From contig OZ199839.1 in assembly GCA_964304625.1 (NCBI GenBank), positions 4,960,001 through 5,024,000 on the forward strand: DNA of 64,000 nt. The letters are read 5' to 3'. The notes beneath the pieces are model-generated. The model had not been told where the DNA came from. It saw only the letters and a program-made list of their open reading frames with translations, and ran no database searches. Position 1 is the first letter of the stretch. Every line of letters begins with the position of its first letter. Positions 21,679 through 34,465 of this stretch are shown piece after piece. A program made the translations under genes and the position numbers. This DNA is from Kudoa neothunni. Taxonomy: Eukaryota > Cnidaria.

Positions 21679-24053
21679 GATAGTGACTATTTGCACTACA
21701 AATGTGTATGCGCGAGGATTAATGGATTATCTTTTTTATTCCGGTTTTCATGCCTTAGATGCCATATTACTTAAAAAAATGTATTAATGCTATACAATAT
21801 ATTTTTATGTTCGTTTTCAGACATCAATTATATTTATAGATTTCATAACATATTAGTTTCTCGTTTGTAGCATTAAAGCTTTTCTTAGAAGTTAAAAATA
21901 CAATAGCAATATGAACAGATAATATAAGAGAAATTTTTTGACAACTTGCTCAACCGAAAAGACGATCTGAGTTAACTTATCGCGCGGAATAAGCATGGAG
22001 GAACACAAGCTATTCCAATGTCGTTTTTATTCTTATTCAGAGATGAAACAGTCTCTTGAATATTTCATAAAGGTTTATAAGTGAAAGAACAATTTTAAAT
22101 TCCTTATAGAAATCTGGTTATAGTTATCGTGTCCGAAGAAGCATCAAGTATTCGTCAACTGGTTGTAACGAGTTGCAATATCGTTATATAAAATATATGT
22201 CCCCATGGAAATAAAAGAAAACTACGAGAAAATATAATTAGACCAAGCTCACAGCTAGCTAATGGCTGCGAAGATTTTATAATTATTTCTAGTACTGATA
22301 CCTATTTGTACGTGTCAAAGTACAATATAATGCACAACCATGAACGATTCAATATTCTATGTTATAAACATAACAAAAAATTACCAACGTCCATTCAAGA
22401 GAATCTTGAGAAGTATCTCAATTGGGGATGTGATAATAAAAAAGTTAGAAATTTAAAATATAAATCACCAAAACTCTCAAACAATTTTGATGAATTATCT
22501 AATAAACATGGGATGATATTCTGTTAGATGTTTGTAAAGATGACGATGACCAGCTAAATTACATATGTTTTACCACAAAAACATTGAAAAAAATTTATCA
22601 AAAATTCCCCGAAGTTATACACATTGACCCAACATATAAAGTCAATGACTGGCATTATCCGCTTTTGTGAAAATGATGGAAAATATAAGTGGTACTCGTG
22701 TTGCATTTATCGATAAGGATGCAACCGAGTTTAATTCCTTAAAAGAGTGCTTTCCACATACAAGAATATTGTTATGTTCCTTCCATGTTTATAAAGCAAT
22801 GGAGAGAAAAATAGTCACGTTAGATGCCATGTCAATACTTAAAAGTAAAAAAGAAAAGTTAAAAGAATTTCCAAAAAACTTATACACGCGTTGAGTAGTG
22901 AGACGTTCTACCGTATAATCAATGAAATCACTGATACTCATCCACCATATTTTAAATATCTGTTAAAAATTGGTTAAACATCAAGCCAATGTGGACTCAT
23001 TTTCTTCGACTAGATGTTTTAACATTCGGCTCTAATACCAACAATGGGGTGGAACAAGAGCACGGAAAATTAAAACGATTTTTATCAATGTCATCGCTTG
23101 TTAATCAATTAAATGGCATACTAAATTATTGTAAGGCCGTCTGTAGTGATAGTTTGATAAAAAGGGAATTGACTGTGATGAAAACAAAAATCCAGAATAT
23201 CGATGGAGATGCTTTACAAGTAATCAACAAATTATCAACGTTTGCCTCCAATAAAATAAAACACGAAATAATGAATCTCCAATGTTTGACTATTTGGAAA
23301 CTACGTAACATATATTTTGTACATACTTTGGGTAATTCGGCCATGGTAACGCATCTTAATGACAATACATATAAGTGTGATTGTGTATTTTATCAACAGC
23401 TATCACTTCGATGCAATCATTTATTTTCCATGTTAAAATCTAATCTTTTAACTGGAGAGTCCCTTTGTACTGGACTGGAAGGTGGTTTTACAACGACACT
23501 GACCAACTATGTGATGAAAGTGAACCTAAACATTCAAATTATGAAATTCCATTAAATCACAACGAATTATCTCCCCTAACAAGCCCCACAAAAGTTGACT
23601 CCCCAAATATTTTCCTGCACAAAGTGTCTGAAAATAATTCAAAATCCAAATTCGACGATAACAAGCAGTTATGTGAAAAAATATTCAATCAATTAAACTC
23701 CCTTGGAGGGAACCAATATAAATCATTTTACATTGATTTGGAGAACATTCTCAAACAGAATGAAGAAAAAACAGTATATTCGATTAACCAAACAAAAGAA
23801 AACTCATCTGAAAGGTTTGTATTCAATATTTCTTCAACAAGAGTCAAAGGAAGACCAAAATGTATAAGAAGCTATGTTAAGTATAAAAAATGAAAAAATT
23901 TTTTTTTTCAGTTTATTGATTTCTCAAAAAAATGGTTAGTTTCAATACTAGTTTTTATTTTTTCAGTAATGTGGCGTCTAAGGTACGAAAAACGGAATAA
24001 AAAAATCCATTAATCCTCGCGCATACACACTTATAATGCAAATAGTCACTATC
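21679..24053 (+). mobile_element. MULE (Mutator-like) DNA transposon
   Basis: A 2,375-bp element. Terminal inverted repeats of about 100 bp (21679-21780 and 23955-24053) are roughly 85-90% identical by eye and start GATAGTGACTATTTGCA. A 9-bp target duplication flanks it: TATCATTCT at 21670-21678 and TATCATTTT at 24054-24062, one mismatch. The interior encodes a broken MULE transposase ending in a SWIM zinc finger. Repeat similarity and near-perfect duplication suggest moderate age. Confidence 0.88.
22306..23893 (+). pseudogene. MULE transposase with SWIM zinc finger, frame broken
   Basis: Open segments at 22306-22527, 22667-22894, 22989-23555 and 23465-23893 together cover a ZSWIM-type MULE transposase. 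IHIDPTYKVN is the first catalytic-aspartate strand. VAFIDKDATEFNSLKECFP and LLCSFHVYKAMER are the second. NNGVEQEHGKLKRF corresponds to the third acidic region. CDCVFYQQLSLRCNHLF is the C-x-C...C-x-H SWIM finger. Segments are separated by stops or frame changes at ~22527, ~22640-22667 and ~22894, with an overlapping frame change at ~23465-23555. Some could be mini-introns, but at least two look like real damage. Confidence 0.8.
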
Positions 24054-24309
24054 TATCATTTTAGTCCATCACAACTCCTCCTAATAAATTTTAAGCTACG
24101 GCTTCAAAACAAAATAAAATGGAAACTTAAACTCGATAATAATCCAACCAATTTTGACTTAACCATACGAAACAATTCGAAACTAGGTTATCGAAATAAT
24201 ATTTTAGATATGTTTTAACAGAAATCGAGATTTAAGGTTTTTTTATTGCGAAAAAAAAGACCTCATAATCAAACTATAGATCTATCAAGATTCCCAATAC
24301 AACTAGTTA

Positions 24310-25038
24310 TCAGTATGCCTTTTGTATCTTGTATGGAACAACATCAACGACAGGAAGTTTAGCATTCACAAACCTAGCATTTCTTGGTTGTTGGGGCTAT
24401 AAATCGAAAATTGTTAAAGTCGTGGAAATAAAATTTAAATCCTAAAATACCATTCTTTTCACGTCAACTTTTTGTTTGTTTTTCAGAGCCTCAGTGCGGA
24501 TTCGTTTTCTCCTATTTCTCAGTTTAATTAAATCGACAACTGGATGAGTTACTCTAGAAAATCTTTGTTGCAGTTGGATGGTTGTACATGCTCAACTCGA
24601 ACGTGGATTCTCTTTGGGATAATTCGATTCCTAGTCAATGCAACAACAATCAACAACTACACCTCCACACATGTCTATCTACTTCACTTGTTTATTGACA
24701 ATTACACCCACAGCTCTTCTGGAAACATCGAAAATTTTTCCAGTGCGTCCGTGGTACACTTTGAATGGCATACCTTTGTGGAAAGTGGAATTTGCCTAAA
24801 TAATGGAATAAGTTGGTCAATTCTAACACTAAACGCAGAACTGGCTGAAGAAATGTACCTTTATGTCGACATATTGACCCCGTTTAAAGATGTGCATAAA
24901 TGTGGACAGCTTTTCGGTTCCTTTGTGTGAATTTTTATCAGTCATATGCTAAAAGTTTATTCTATGTTTACCATGATGTCTGAACTTTTTGGCGAACAGC
25001 TTTCTTGTACCTCTTCTGTAACCCTTGGAGTTTGTCAT
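24310..25038 (-). CDS. rpl21: 60S ribosomal protein L21 (eL21), six short exons
   Basis: Large-subunit ribosomal protein. The first exon at 25038-24972 gives [15 protein letters not shown] and FRHHG. After a GT-AG intron come [17 protein letters not shown], then [20 protein letters not shown] and [13 protein letters not shown], then [14 protein letters not shown]. The basic tail [11 protein letters not shown] follows, and the last exon ends [18 protein letters not shown] at the stop at 24310-24312. All five introns (about 35-55 nt) have GT/AG ends and compatible phases. The order and spacing match the family throughout. The opposite strand carries a longer but meaningless open frame. The gene sits just outside the MULE. 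Confidence 0.95.
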
Positions 25039-27317
25039 TATGCCGGATGTTTACCACGAGTAAGAGTAACGATTGATTACGATGTGCAACGACCACTATA
25101 AATGCGCTTGTGATTGGAATATTTCAACGTATATCTTTATGATGAATAAGTTAAATAAAATATATTATGATATTGATTATTATAGTATATTTCTTATTAA
25201 TATGTTTTTTTACAACAACTTTCTTACTGGGTGAATGTGAGCATCTATAGATTGGTTTACTACAGAGTTATGTTAATATGCAGAATTTGTTTCTAACAAT
25301 ATTTGTGATTATTTATTATTTTTAGAATGTAAAAGCTTTCAAAGCAAGTTTAGATTGCGCGATGCGTGTTGAAGCAAATTTTCCTAATTTAAACCTATTG
25401 TATGTTTACGATGCTTTTCGATTTCGTAAAAATTGAATTCCAAATTTTTAGTAGTAGTAATTAAAAAAACGTAATTTTAAGCTGGATTACATATATCATC
25501 TTCTCAGCCATATTTATTTGATTTATAGTGTGTACAATGGGTGACGGCTAATACGCACTTTTTCTTGTTCATGCTGAATTTATTACCTGTTAAATGCATT
25601 ACTTAAGTTGAAATTTATAAACTTAACCTAATTCAATTGAGCTTTTACGTCAGAAGAATATTTTTCCGGCAAAAGTTTAATAAAATATGGGGATTTAAAC
25701 GCCCAGATGGGTAATACGCACCCTTTCCTTGAAATTGACCTTAGAATCGGACACAACTACAATTTGATTTGAATGTATGGTTGAAAAAACCTTCATGATA
25801 TACTTATAATAAATGAAAAATAATATTCTTTAAAATATTTGGAGTTAATAGCAAAAAAATAAATGCCACATCATTCAAAATTTTGTTGTCGCATTCATAT
25901 TCGTATTCATACTAAGTTTAGATAGTATTCCATCAAAGAAATTATAAATTACGGAATTAGATGAAGGCGGAGCTGCCAATATTAAAAAAGCAAATAATCA
26001 ATGCATTCGACAAAAAGTCTACGAATGGATTACTTGAATGAGGTCAAATATTTTGAAGTCGTTCTTCACACGAAATCATTTTTAAACATAATAAAATTGT
26101 GAAGAAAATTATGAAAAACGCTAACGATACTAACTGTGTTTGGTTTTAAGTTTTTAAAGCACAGTTTAATCAGCGTAGATTTAACTTTTATAGTGATCCG
26201 AAAATCGTCGATGAATGTACACCTAAAAATTATTTTAAAAAAATCTAAACTCAAGATGAGGTTGAATTTGAACTAAGACAAAATTATAATTCAATTTTTG
26301 AGTAATTTTCTGTATAGAAAATATCAAAATTGGATAAAAAGATCTTTCGTTTGAACATAACAATTTTCAACTACTTAAAACATTATTCAAATGTCACTTT
26401 AAAAATATTACATATTGAAATAGTTGATGAAGGAAAGTTTAAAATACAAAAACCGTTTAAATGCCTCAAATGCATGAGGAATTTAAAAAAAAATAGTTCT
26501 ATTTATTTCTAAAAGTACACTTAAACTTAGAAGAAGAATTGTTTAACATATAAATGGAATGTAAGAAACTGGTAAAATTAACAGATGTTTTCTAAAGTAA
26601 AATACAGTGCAACAGGGCCCGTACGTAATCGCCACTTTTTTACACTAAACTAAATTTGAATTTTCTAATTCTAACTTATAATAAAGAAAATGCTGTTAGT
26701 TACCGAAAAAATAAAAAAAATATCGTTCAATGTAAAAAAATAAATCAAAAACATGGCTCGTACGTACGTAATGCAGCAATCCTAAGTAATGAAAATTGTA
26801 CCTGAAAGTACATTTTGCATGTTTCGTGCGTAATTGCGGAAATAAAATCTAACCGAGAAATTACAAAAGCTCTTCTGAGAAATATAAAATAATTCAATAT
26901 TATGATTAATTACACGAGTTAAGAAGTTTTAAATAATGACTATGGATATGTATGGCCTAAAAAATGTCAACATTGAATGGGATTCTAATTAAAGATGTAA
27001 TCTTAAAATCGGGAGGTCTAGGACTTTTGAACAATTCTAGAAAAACTTTAAATAAGGTCTCAATCGTCATGTTGATAACGAAGTTTATAAATGGATATTT
27101 TAAACAGGAGTGAATGGTGGTATTATTAACACTGTTAATATCATTGTAATGGCGAGAAGATTCACTCCAAATGAAAGTAACAATAATAGCGATAATTTCA
27201 ACTGTGGAAGGTTTAAAGGACTAAAATATGTTACGTTTCATTTAATCAATCTCTCAAATATTAAGGTTTATGTTGTTAAAGCAAAAATATTCGACTGAGT
27301 TAAAGGCATTTTTGGTG
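25039..27317. other. Gene-poor region with transposon-like debris
   Basis: Two direct repeats of TAATACGCAC (25549-25558 and 25712-25721) and two of CGTACGTAAT (26620-26629 and 26763-26772) look like remnants of element ends. Fragments near 25965-26038 (EGGAANIKKANN...KVYEWI) and 27010-27090 vaguely resemble the hinge region of mariner transposases. No complete element could be delimited. Confidence 0.35.
25325..25433 (+). CDS. Possible isolated exon, unknown
   Basis: After an acceptor-like TTATTTTTAG, 35 codons are open: NVKAFKASLDCAMRVEANFP, then NLNLL before a GTATGT donor or on to a stop. Composition looks coding. No partner exons were identified, so this is weak. Confidence 0.2.
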
Positions 27318-27552
27318 GGCAGAGGCTATCGGCACGGTAAAATTTAATCCTAAATGGCATGCCCGCTTGCGCAATGAGAATTTTTAATCTCAGCAACTCA
27401 AACTTACAAGTTGGTTATAGATTTAATTTTTTAAAATCTGCTATATTTAATTATTTCTGGCCTACCGCTCCGCTCTTATGGACCAGAAATAAGTAAATAT
27501 AGTCAAAATTAGTGTCACCTGATTATTATTTACCGTGCCAATAGACACTTCC
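27318..27552 (+). mobile_element. Palindromic MITE, copy 3
   Basis: 235-bp foldback element of the same family as at 12-244. The terminal repeats GGCAGAGGCTATCGGCACGG and GGAAGTGTCTATTGGCACGG (complement of the right end) match at 16 of 20 positions. A perfect 9-bp target duplication TTTTTGGTG lies at 27309-27317 and 27553-27561. The inner palindrome (TATTTAATTATTTCTGGCC / GGACCAGAAATAAGTAAATA) is better preserved than in the other copies, so it is probably the youngest. Confidence 0.85.
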
Positions 27553-27561
27553 TTTTTGGTG

Positions 27562-28917
27562 TCGGAGAGTTGGTTCGTACACATTATAGACGATTCATGA
27601 TGACAATAAAAATTTGATTTTTTTAAGTATTTATAAATTGGATATCATGAATTTGTAGTGAGATATTTAGAGTCGAACAAATGAGAAACAATAAAAATAA
27701 ATTTTATTGCAAAAGAATAATTGTTATCATTTATTTGTATTTTTCGCAATTTCATAATTATTCCTTCGTTTGTTTCATAGTTCCCTTAGAATTTTTTTAG
27801 ATCACGAATAGAATATCGATTCGCCCAATACAAAAATAGACGCAATAATGTCAAAATTTATTTTATTTCAGTTAAGTATGCATAAAGCAATGATTAAAGT
27901 AGAATAAAAATTTCAGAAAAAATACAAATGCACATGCGCATATGGATTCGTACGCAGGGCGTCCATTGCTTTTTTTTTCATTTTTCCTCAAAATCTTGGG
28001 TTTTTTGTAATTATTGAATTTAAATAAATTAGCATAATTTTTCATCCAAAAGCGGTCGGATACATGTGTAATCTGTATCTTTTTTGAATAAACACTGAAT
28101 TATTTCGTTTCTTTCTCAGTTATTAGCTTAAACATTATTTATTATTACTATTTAGATTTTTTACTATTGATATATAACAATTTTATATAAACTAACTTTA
28201 AAAATAAACTTTGTGCAAATTTCACAAAAACATCTCATTTTTTTACTATAAAAAAATACATTATGAATTTTCAAATATAAGTATTAATGTAGAAAGATTT
28301 GTTTTAGTTTATGATTTTTTTAAATTAATTTTGGTTCTAGAAATTAAGAAATTATTCAGTTTTTATTATTAAAATTCGAAAACTTACTTTTTAAAAACAA
28401 TAATATTAATTTGTTTACCTTGACGTATGTGTAAAACACCGAAAAAAAATAAAAACTATGTTTTAATTGCTTAATAAGTTTTTTATGTGTCAAAAGTACC
28501 TAACAACAAAATCGGCCAAATATGCAAATTGAGAATATTTTTAGATGTTAACACAACATGCTAATATGTGTTTTTTTTCAATACATGCATAATTCACTAA
28601 AACTAATAATTTAATAGAAAAACTGTTTTTTTTTATTTTTATTATAACATTTTTACGTTTATCGAATGTTATATTAAACACAGACGTAAGAATTCCTCTA
28701 ATAAAGTAATAACTTCATATAATAAACCTTGAATTAATTATCTATTAAAATTAAATGTCTATCTAAAATAAAGTATTGATTTATTATTAAACAAACTCAT
28801 CAGTTCGAAGAAAATTAAGAACATGCATTTTGATAGCACGTGGTTACCTTTTCGTTTTTAAACTATTCACACTTAAACTTGTATAATTGAATTTGATATT
28901 GTAACATTTGTGTTTAT
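27562..28917. other. AT-rich spacer
   Basis: No exons or element ends recognised. Very long T and A runs. Confidence 0.45.
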
Positions 28918-29181
28918 ATGATACCAAATATGAAATATAACCAATCTATGAATGGTTATCGGAACAAATTAGAGATTACTTCAATGTTTGTTGAAAAAGA
29001 TACAGATCACACGCGTATCCGACCGCTTCCGGACGAAAAATTCTTAAAATTTAAAAAAAAGAAATATGTAAAAACGTGTGTAAGACGGCGTTTTTCAGGT
29101 GCTGCGTACTTGACCATTACCCGTTACAGAAATAATAAAAGGGGTAATAAATACGTACGGGCCGAATGGCACCACGTTTGA
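28918..29181 (+). CDS. Short basic ORF of unknown nature beside the hAT relic
   Basis: 87 codons, very basic, no recognised domain. Its 3' half contains an imperfect palindrome (CATTACCC...GGGGTAAT with CGTAC at both outer arms). It is followed by CTAGCCACTTCTG near 29216, which in reverse resembles a hAT-type terminus. It is more likely part of transposon debris than a host gene. Confidence 0.25.
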   Translation: MIPNMKYNQSMNGYRNKLEITSMFVEKDTDHTRIRPLPDEKFLKFKKKKYVKTCVRRRFSGAAYLTITRYRNNKRGNKYVRAEWHHV

Positions 29182-29307
29182 TTTGTTTAACATAGCGCTG
29201 CCGCATTGTCACCCGCTAGCCACTTCTGAACGTTATTTCGAATAGTAGCTTCAAATATTAAGAGATTAATTATAAATATATTTGCCTATATTATATATTA
29301 AGCATGA

Positions 29308-31028
29308 GTGATAATACAAATCAATGCAAAAAAAGAACATACATGGTATGCTATGAGCTTTAATAATGATTGGTTAAAAGAGGAAGAGTTTAAAAATTGG
29401 CTTGCCCAAGATACCAAAGACAGTAACTCTAGCTACTGTAAATGCTGTAAAATGGTCTTTAAAAATGCGAACAAATCAATGCTTTTCAAACATAAAAATC
29501 CCGCAAAACATTTAAAAATTATGAGATAGCGAAACAGACTGTTGATATAACCCATTTCGTAAAATATAATAAGATGTCAACAATCGCAGATCCAGCTACC
29601 AAAAGTGAACTAGCAATTGCTGCTTATTTCACGGAACACAATATCCCATCCAATTGTATTGATCATTTCCTTCCCATGTGCAAAATTGCATCCCCGACAG
29701 TAAAATTGTGGAAACGTTGTCAATGAAAAAAAACCAAACTTTCATGCATTGTTCAGGATGGTTTAGCTTTTGAAGAAGATACTTTTATTTCAAATATCTG
29801 TAGATCTCAGAAGTTTTCATTAATAATTGAAGAAGATGGCAAAACACTCGGTCTTTACAACTCTATCAAGAAGCTGTTCGCAGACAAGAATATTCCCATT
29901 GAAAACGTCATAGGATTTGGAAGCGATAACTGTACTTCAATGATGGGATCTAAAAATGGATTTCAGAAATTATTAAAAGATGATATACCGTCAGTTTTCA
30001 TTATGGGATATGTCTGCCATTCAATCGCCTTGTGTGCGAGTAATGCAGTGAAATATCTTCCACCATATTTAGAAACATTTCTGAAGAACATAAGTTCTTA
30101 TTTCTCACGGAGCAGTAAGAGACAAAGAGACTTTTCTCTAATTCAGGAGACTGTCGATACTTCATGTCATAAAATGCCAATATTATTGCAAACGAGGTGG
30201 CTGTCGCGAGAGAATGTCATTTCATCTGTGTTAGACCAGTATAGCGCCCTACTGTTATATTCTCAAGGCGAAGAAAAAATCAACAAAACCAATCTTACTC
30301 TTTCTTCAATATCTTCTGAAAAAGATCAATAAATTAAATTGTGAATTTCAGTCAGAATTTCAGGTTACATGTTTTGTATACCATGATGTTGTCGGAATAT
30401 AAGAATCTTTCGAGCTTTTTTATCAACGATGTGGTGCTACATTCAATGAAATTATCCGAAATTGACCCCTTAAATGTTCATTATTACAAACCAGTTACAG
30501 AAATGTACCTTGATGGGAATGTGACAGCATACCTAATCAATAACCCTTTAGATTCTGTAATGGAGATAGGATTTAAACGAGCTTGATGATCAGTGGCGAA
30601 GTTATCGTCTGGTTGCTGACAAACTGCCAATTCCTTTGGACATTATCCCCCGATATTGGTCTAAGTTAAATGAAATAAAGGATGGCTTTAACATTTCAAA
30701 ATTCGGCATTTTAGCTGATTTTATGGTGAACTTATCCATTATGCCACATTCCTCTGCTAACGTCGAAAGAATTTTTTCTTTGATGAACGCAATTAAAACC
30801 AAGCAAACCAACTCTCTAAAGGCTGATACCGTCAAGTGAAAATTACTTGCAAAACAACTCATCAAAAGAAACGGCAATACCTGTGTAACGTGGAAATCAA
30901 GTAATGATTTGATAAATGATATCACCAGTGGCGCTGTTTACCGACGTTATCATGAACGACACAGAAAACACAAAAAAGCCAAAAATTTAATTGTCGATGA
31001 TGATAAACACAGCTGTAGATACGGGTGA
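29308..31028 (+). pseudogene. hAT-superfamily transposase relic (ZBED-like)
   Basis: Consecutive open segments give a BED-type zinc finger start (FKNWLAQDTKD, then YCKCCKMVF...LFKHKNPAKH). A catalytic-core stretch follows (LIIEEDGKTLG... VIGFGSDNCTSMMG, CHSIALCASNAVKYLP), then LQTRWLSRENVISSVLDQY, and the C-terminal dimerisation motif MPHSSANVERIFSLMNAIKT. This is the standard order for hAT transposases that gave rise to ZBED genes. Stops or frame shifts lie at ~29529, ~29725, ~30332, ~30586 and ~30838, so it is dead. Terminal repeats and the 8-bp duplication expected for hAT could not be located. Confidence 0.8.
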
Positions 31029-32950
31029 TGATTAAACATTACATTAGAGGGATTTTATTTATTTGTTTTGTGTTAAACTAGCGTTTTTATGATTTTTTCC
31101 TAAAAGCTAAAATATTCAAGTAACTATTCTTACGGAGATATGTATATTTTTATTAATTCAGATGTTGAATAATTTGTGAAATCGTAGATGTATTACTCCA
31201 TTAAGTATTTAATCCTTTAATATCTTTATATTGAAAATTAGGAATGGATCCAAAAGATGATCATCATTTTACTCGACAAATTCTCGATACTTAAACTGTT
31301 TTTGAATGCTGTGTGGTTATTAGGTCTCCCAATTTGTACATCCTTATTTAAATTCTACAGCTTTGGCATATGTTTCGATTTTTAAAAGTAGGGATCCGTT
31401 ATAATCACTGTACTATGTTAGGAAGGTAAAATTATCAAATTTCGATTCGAATTAGGAAAAAAGTTAATTTTACTGTGCGCATGACATACTTTAACTTAAT
31501 GGGCTTATGTTTCTAATTTGATTTTAATATTTTTTTATTTAGACTAGAGCGAAATTCACTCTTGATTTGAAATACGCAGTAAATATTTAAATAATTGATA
31601 AAATGACGGATTCCTTACCAAAGTTGTGGAGGGAAAAGGTTAATGTCTATTATTTTAGTTGGTAAGTTTTTCTCGTGATGGTAGCTTATAAAGCCTTTTT
31701 ACGTAGTAGTTGTTTAAAAATTACGTACGAAGATTTAGGCGAAAATGTTGAGGTTATCGTATCAGAGTCTTGATGCTTCGACCAAGATTTTTAAGTCAAT
31801 TAATGTTATCTCAATATCGATAGTATGTTTTAGTCATTATTGACCAAAATTTACGGATAATCAAAAGCGCTACAAAAAATTTTTAATCTTTAAATTAAAA
31901 CTTGTAATTGCTTAACTAGTCTTGAAAATTAAATAAAAATTTTATACTTTATATTAATGAAGAATAGAATAATTTTGTTTATTTTTCGTTACACACGTCG
32001 TTTATGAAAAACACGGTAGATTTATAAGAAACAAAATAATATAAAATGCCAACTGTTTTATAACATAAAATGAAATTTTTCGAATTTAATAAATTAATTT
32101 TACTTCATTTATTGTAAAAAATTTAATTTTCTATTTGATATTTAGAATTATTATTGAATTATTGGTACGATAATTGATCAAACTTTTACGCAATAAAAAC
32201 CCTAGATATTGGTATTGGCATTAACAACTCTCAGGGAGGTCGCGCGAATACTGAAATTATCAATATTAATACTATTTATTTTGTATTAGTATTTGAGAAC
32301 ATTACTTCTAATGATCAACTCGCGTCTTATCATGATTAAATTTTATTTCATAATAAACCGATCAAAATATTCAGTTTTCAATGGAATAAGTTCCCTAAAA
32401 AGTTATATTTGGGATAAAATTACGTCTTTTATAGTTAAATAAATAATTTTTTCAACTCTATAAATTAACTAATTTTTATATTTTATTTAGTATTTATTTC
32501 CATAACGATATTTTTTCAGGAATTTCACGGCAACGGTTTTACGCATCGTTTTCATATTAAGTACAGAATCATTGGAATTTCGATGATTAACAAAAATTAA
32601 TTGGTAATATTTTTTAAATATTAAATAAGGAGAATAAATAACGAAATCCCCTTTGTTAGATAATATTAGATAATAAATTTTTTTTAACTTAAATAATCAA
32701 GGTGATTTTTATTTTAGAGTTGAAAAAACAAACAAAATTTGTTCTCATCCAAGTAGAAAATGTTAAGATGAATCATTTTCATAAAATAAAAATAATTAAT
32801 TAATTTTTCACAGTATGTAGGTAAAATTATATAAAGTTGTATCTATTTTGCCGTACGCGCTTTTTCTCCTAAAATAAAAATACAATCGTTATCATTGTTT
32901 CCGACAAATATCTTTTATAAATGCACAATATAAATTTAGTAATTGTATAA
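31029..32950. other. AT-rich spacer with one weak ORF
   Basis: Near 31602 an ATG gives MTDSLPKLWREKVNVYYF to a GTAAGT donor. An acceptor near 31706 joins in phase to LKITYEDLGENVEV and a stop, a 42-residue product of unknown meaning. Otherwise nothing is supported. Confidence 0.3.
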
Positions 32951-32954
32951 TTGA

Positions 32955-33195
32955 GAACCCCAGATCGGATAACTATTATTCAGATAATGAAATTGATATT
33001 TCCATCGAAAAAATATACGCGGTCACATTTAGGGAGGGAGAACAATGGGCTGAGCAACCAACACGCATTCGAAGACAAACTGCCGCAGAGAATATTTTCA
33101 AACATAAAACCTCCTTCAAAAATAATACATTAAAAATTGCGATATTTCATTTTTTGGGTTCTTAAATTTTCTGGAAAATGAAATGTTGGATTTGA
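32955..33195 (+). pseudogene. piggyBac-like transposase fragment
   Basis: One frame reads SDNEIDISIEKIYAV, then EQWAEQPTRIRRQTAAENIF. This resembles the N-terminal part of piggyBac-type (DDE_Tnp_1_7) transposases, where W-x(5)-P-P precedes R-T-x-A-x-N-I. Only about 75 codons are present; the catalytic domain is absent downstream. It is probably a truncated relic. Confidence 0.35.
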
Positions 33196-34465
33196 TTTTG
33201 AATATATAAATAAAGAAAGAAATAAGGAACAAGTTACAATAGCAAAGTTCAATTACGAAAGATGACTGAATGAAGTATATTGGTTGTTATTCACTTATAA
33301 GAACAATGAAGAGGAAGAATATAGATGTGTAAAATTACTGATATTGGTTATCTGGAGTTGAGCGAATTTATACATAAGTATATAATTTTTAAAAATGACT
33401 ACTAAATAATTTATTATTCGAATGGGAGCTAAATGTTGACAGGTCTTATGGTACAGTCGTGTAAATGGCCTTATTGCTAAAATCAATCTCATCATAAAAA
33501 TCTTGATAATCTGGTTGTAACTAGGAGTTTAAAATATTCTTCCATCACATATCAATTATGTATTATTTAAAACAGTTGTTTAGAAATTTTTCTATTCCCA
33601 AAAATAGCAAATCTCAAGTGAGTTACAATCTACGTCACGTGTTCGAATAAGAGAGTAATTTCTGAATATTTTTTAAGCATATTTTAATAACATGAGTTTT
33701 TCTAGCATAACAAACGTTCCATTTTAAAAATACAATGTCTATTGCTTAAATACTATTCAGAGTTATTAAAAAAATGGTGGAGGTCAAAATTACCCCCACC
33801 GTGGGTATGAGGGTTAATGGGACTAATTTGCTGACTGTATAAATTAAGGAACCACCTTCCCATGGGTTTCAATTAGGAAATAAAGAAGCCATAAACAATT
33901 TTTTGATTCATTAATGAACGTAACCGAGAAATGATACGCTTAAGTTCTCGTTTATTTGGGGACCAATCATCGAATGGGTCACTCTTCGGTTTAATAAGAT
34001 GAATAAGAAGCCAGCGTAACATTGGATTTTTGATCATCTCCACGTTGTAAAATGGAATAGATTTTGCAGGTTAATTGGTAGTTAGGCCAAAGAAATTTTT
34101 TTCAGAAATAAAATCTACTCATTCCAATGTATAACAATAGATATTAGAAATAATAATTACACACCAAATATTTTGCCATATTTTATACAAACTAATTTGT
34201 CCGATTAGCCATTCGAAATAATTGACAAAATAGATTTAATTGAAAAACATCGAGTAGGTGTCAAAATATTCCATAAAAAATAAAATAAAATAATCTCTAT
34301 CTTTTAACTTTACCAATTTCTCTAATACACAATTGAAACGTGGAACAAATTCCCGATGATCACTATTTGGGTTATTCATTTTTGCTGGATTACGGCAGAA
34401 CGAGATATTTCGAAATTCAGCTAAGGAAATAATCTTTATTAGATTAGTTACCTACCTGAAAAGTT
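33196..34465. other. Spacer upstream of ITPR
   Basis: AT-rich. It includes the presumed ITPR promoter. No exons or core promoter motifs assigned. Confidence 0.45.

Noticed and set aside
24544-24930. Plus-strand 128-codon open frame over the RPL21 locus
   Set aside because: It is the antisense shadow of RPL21 exons and introns; the minus strand gives a full ribosomal protein with correct splice phases.
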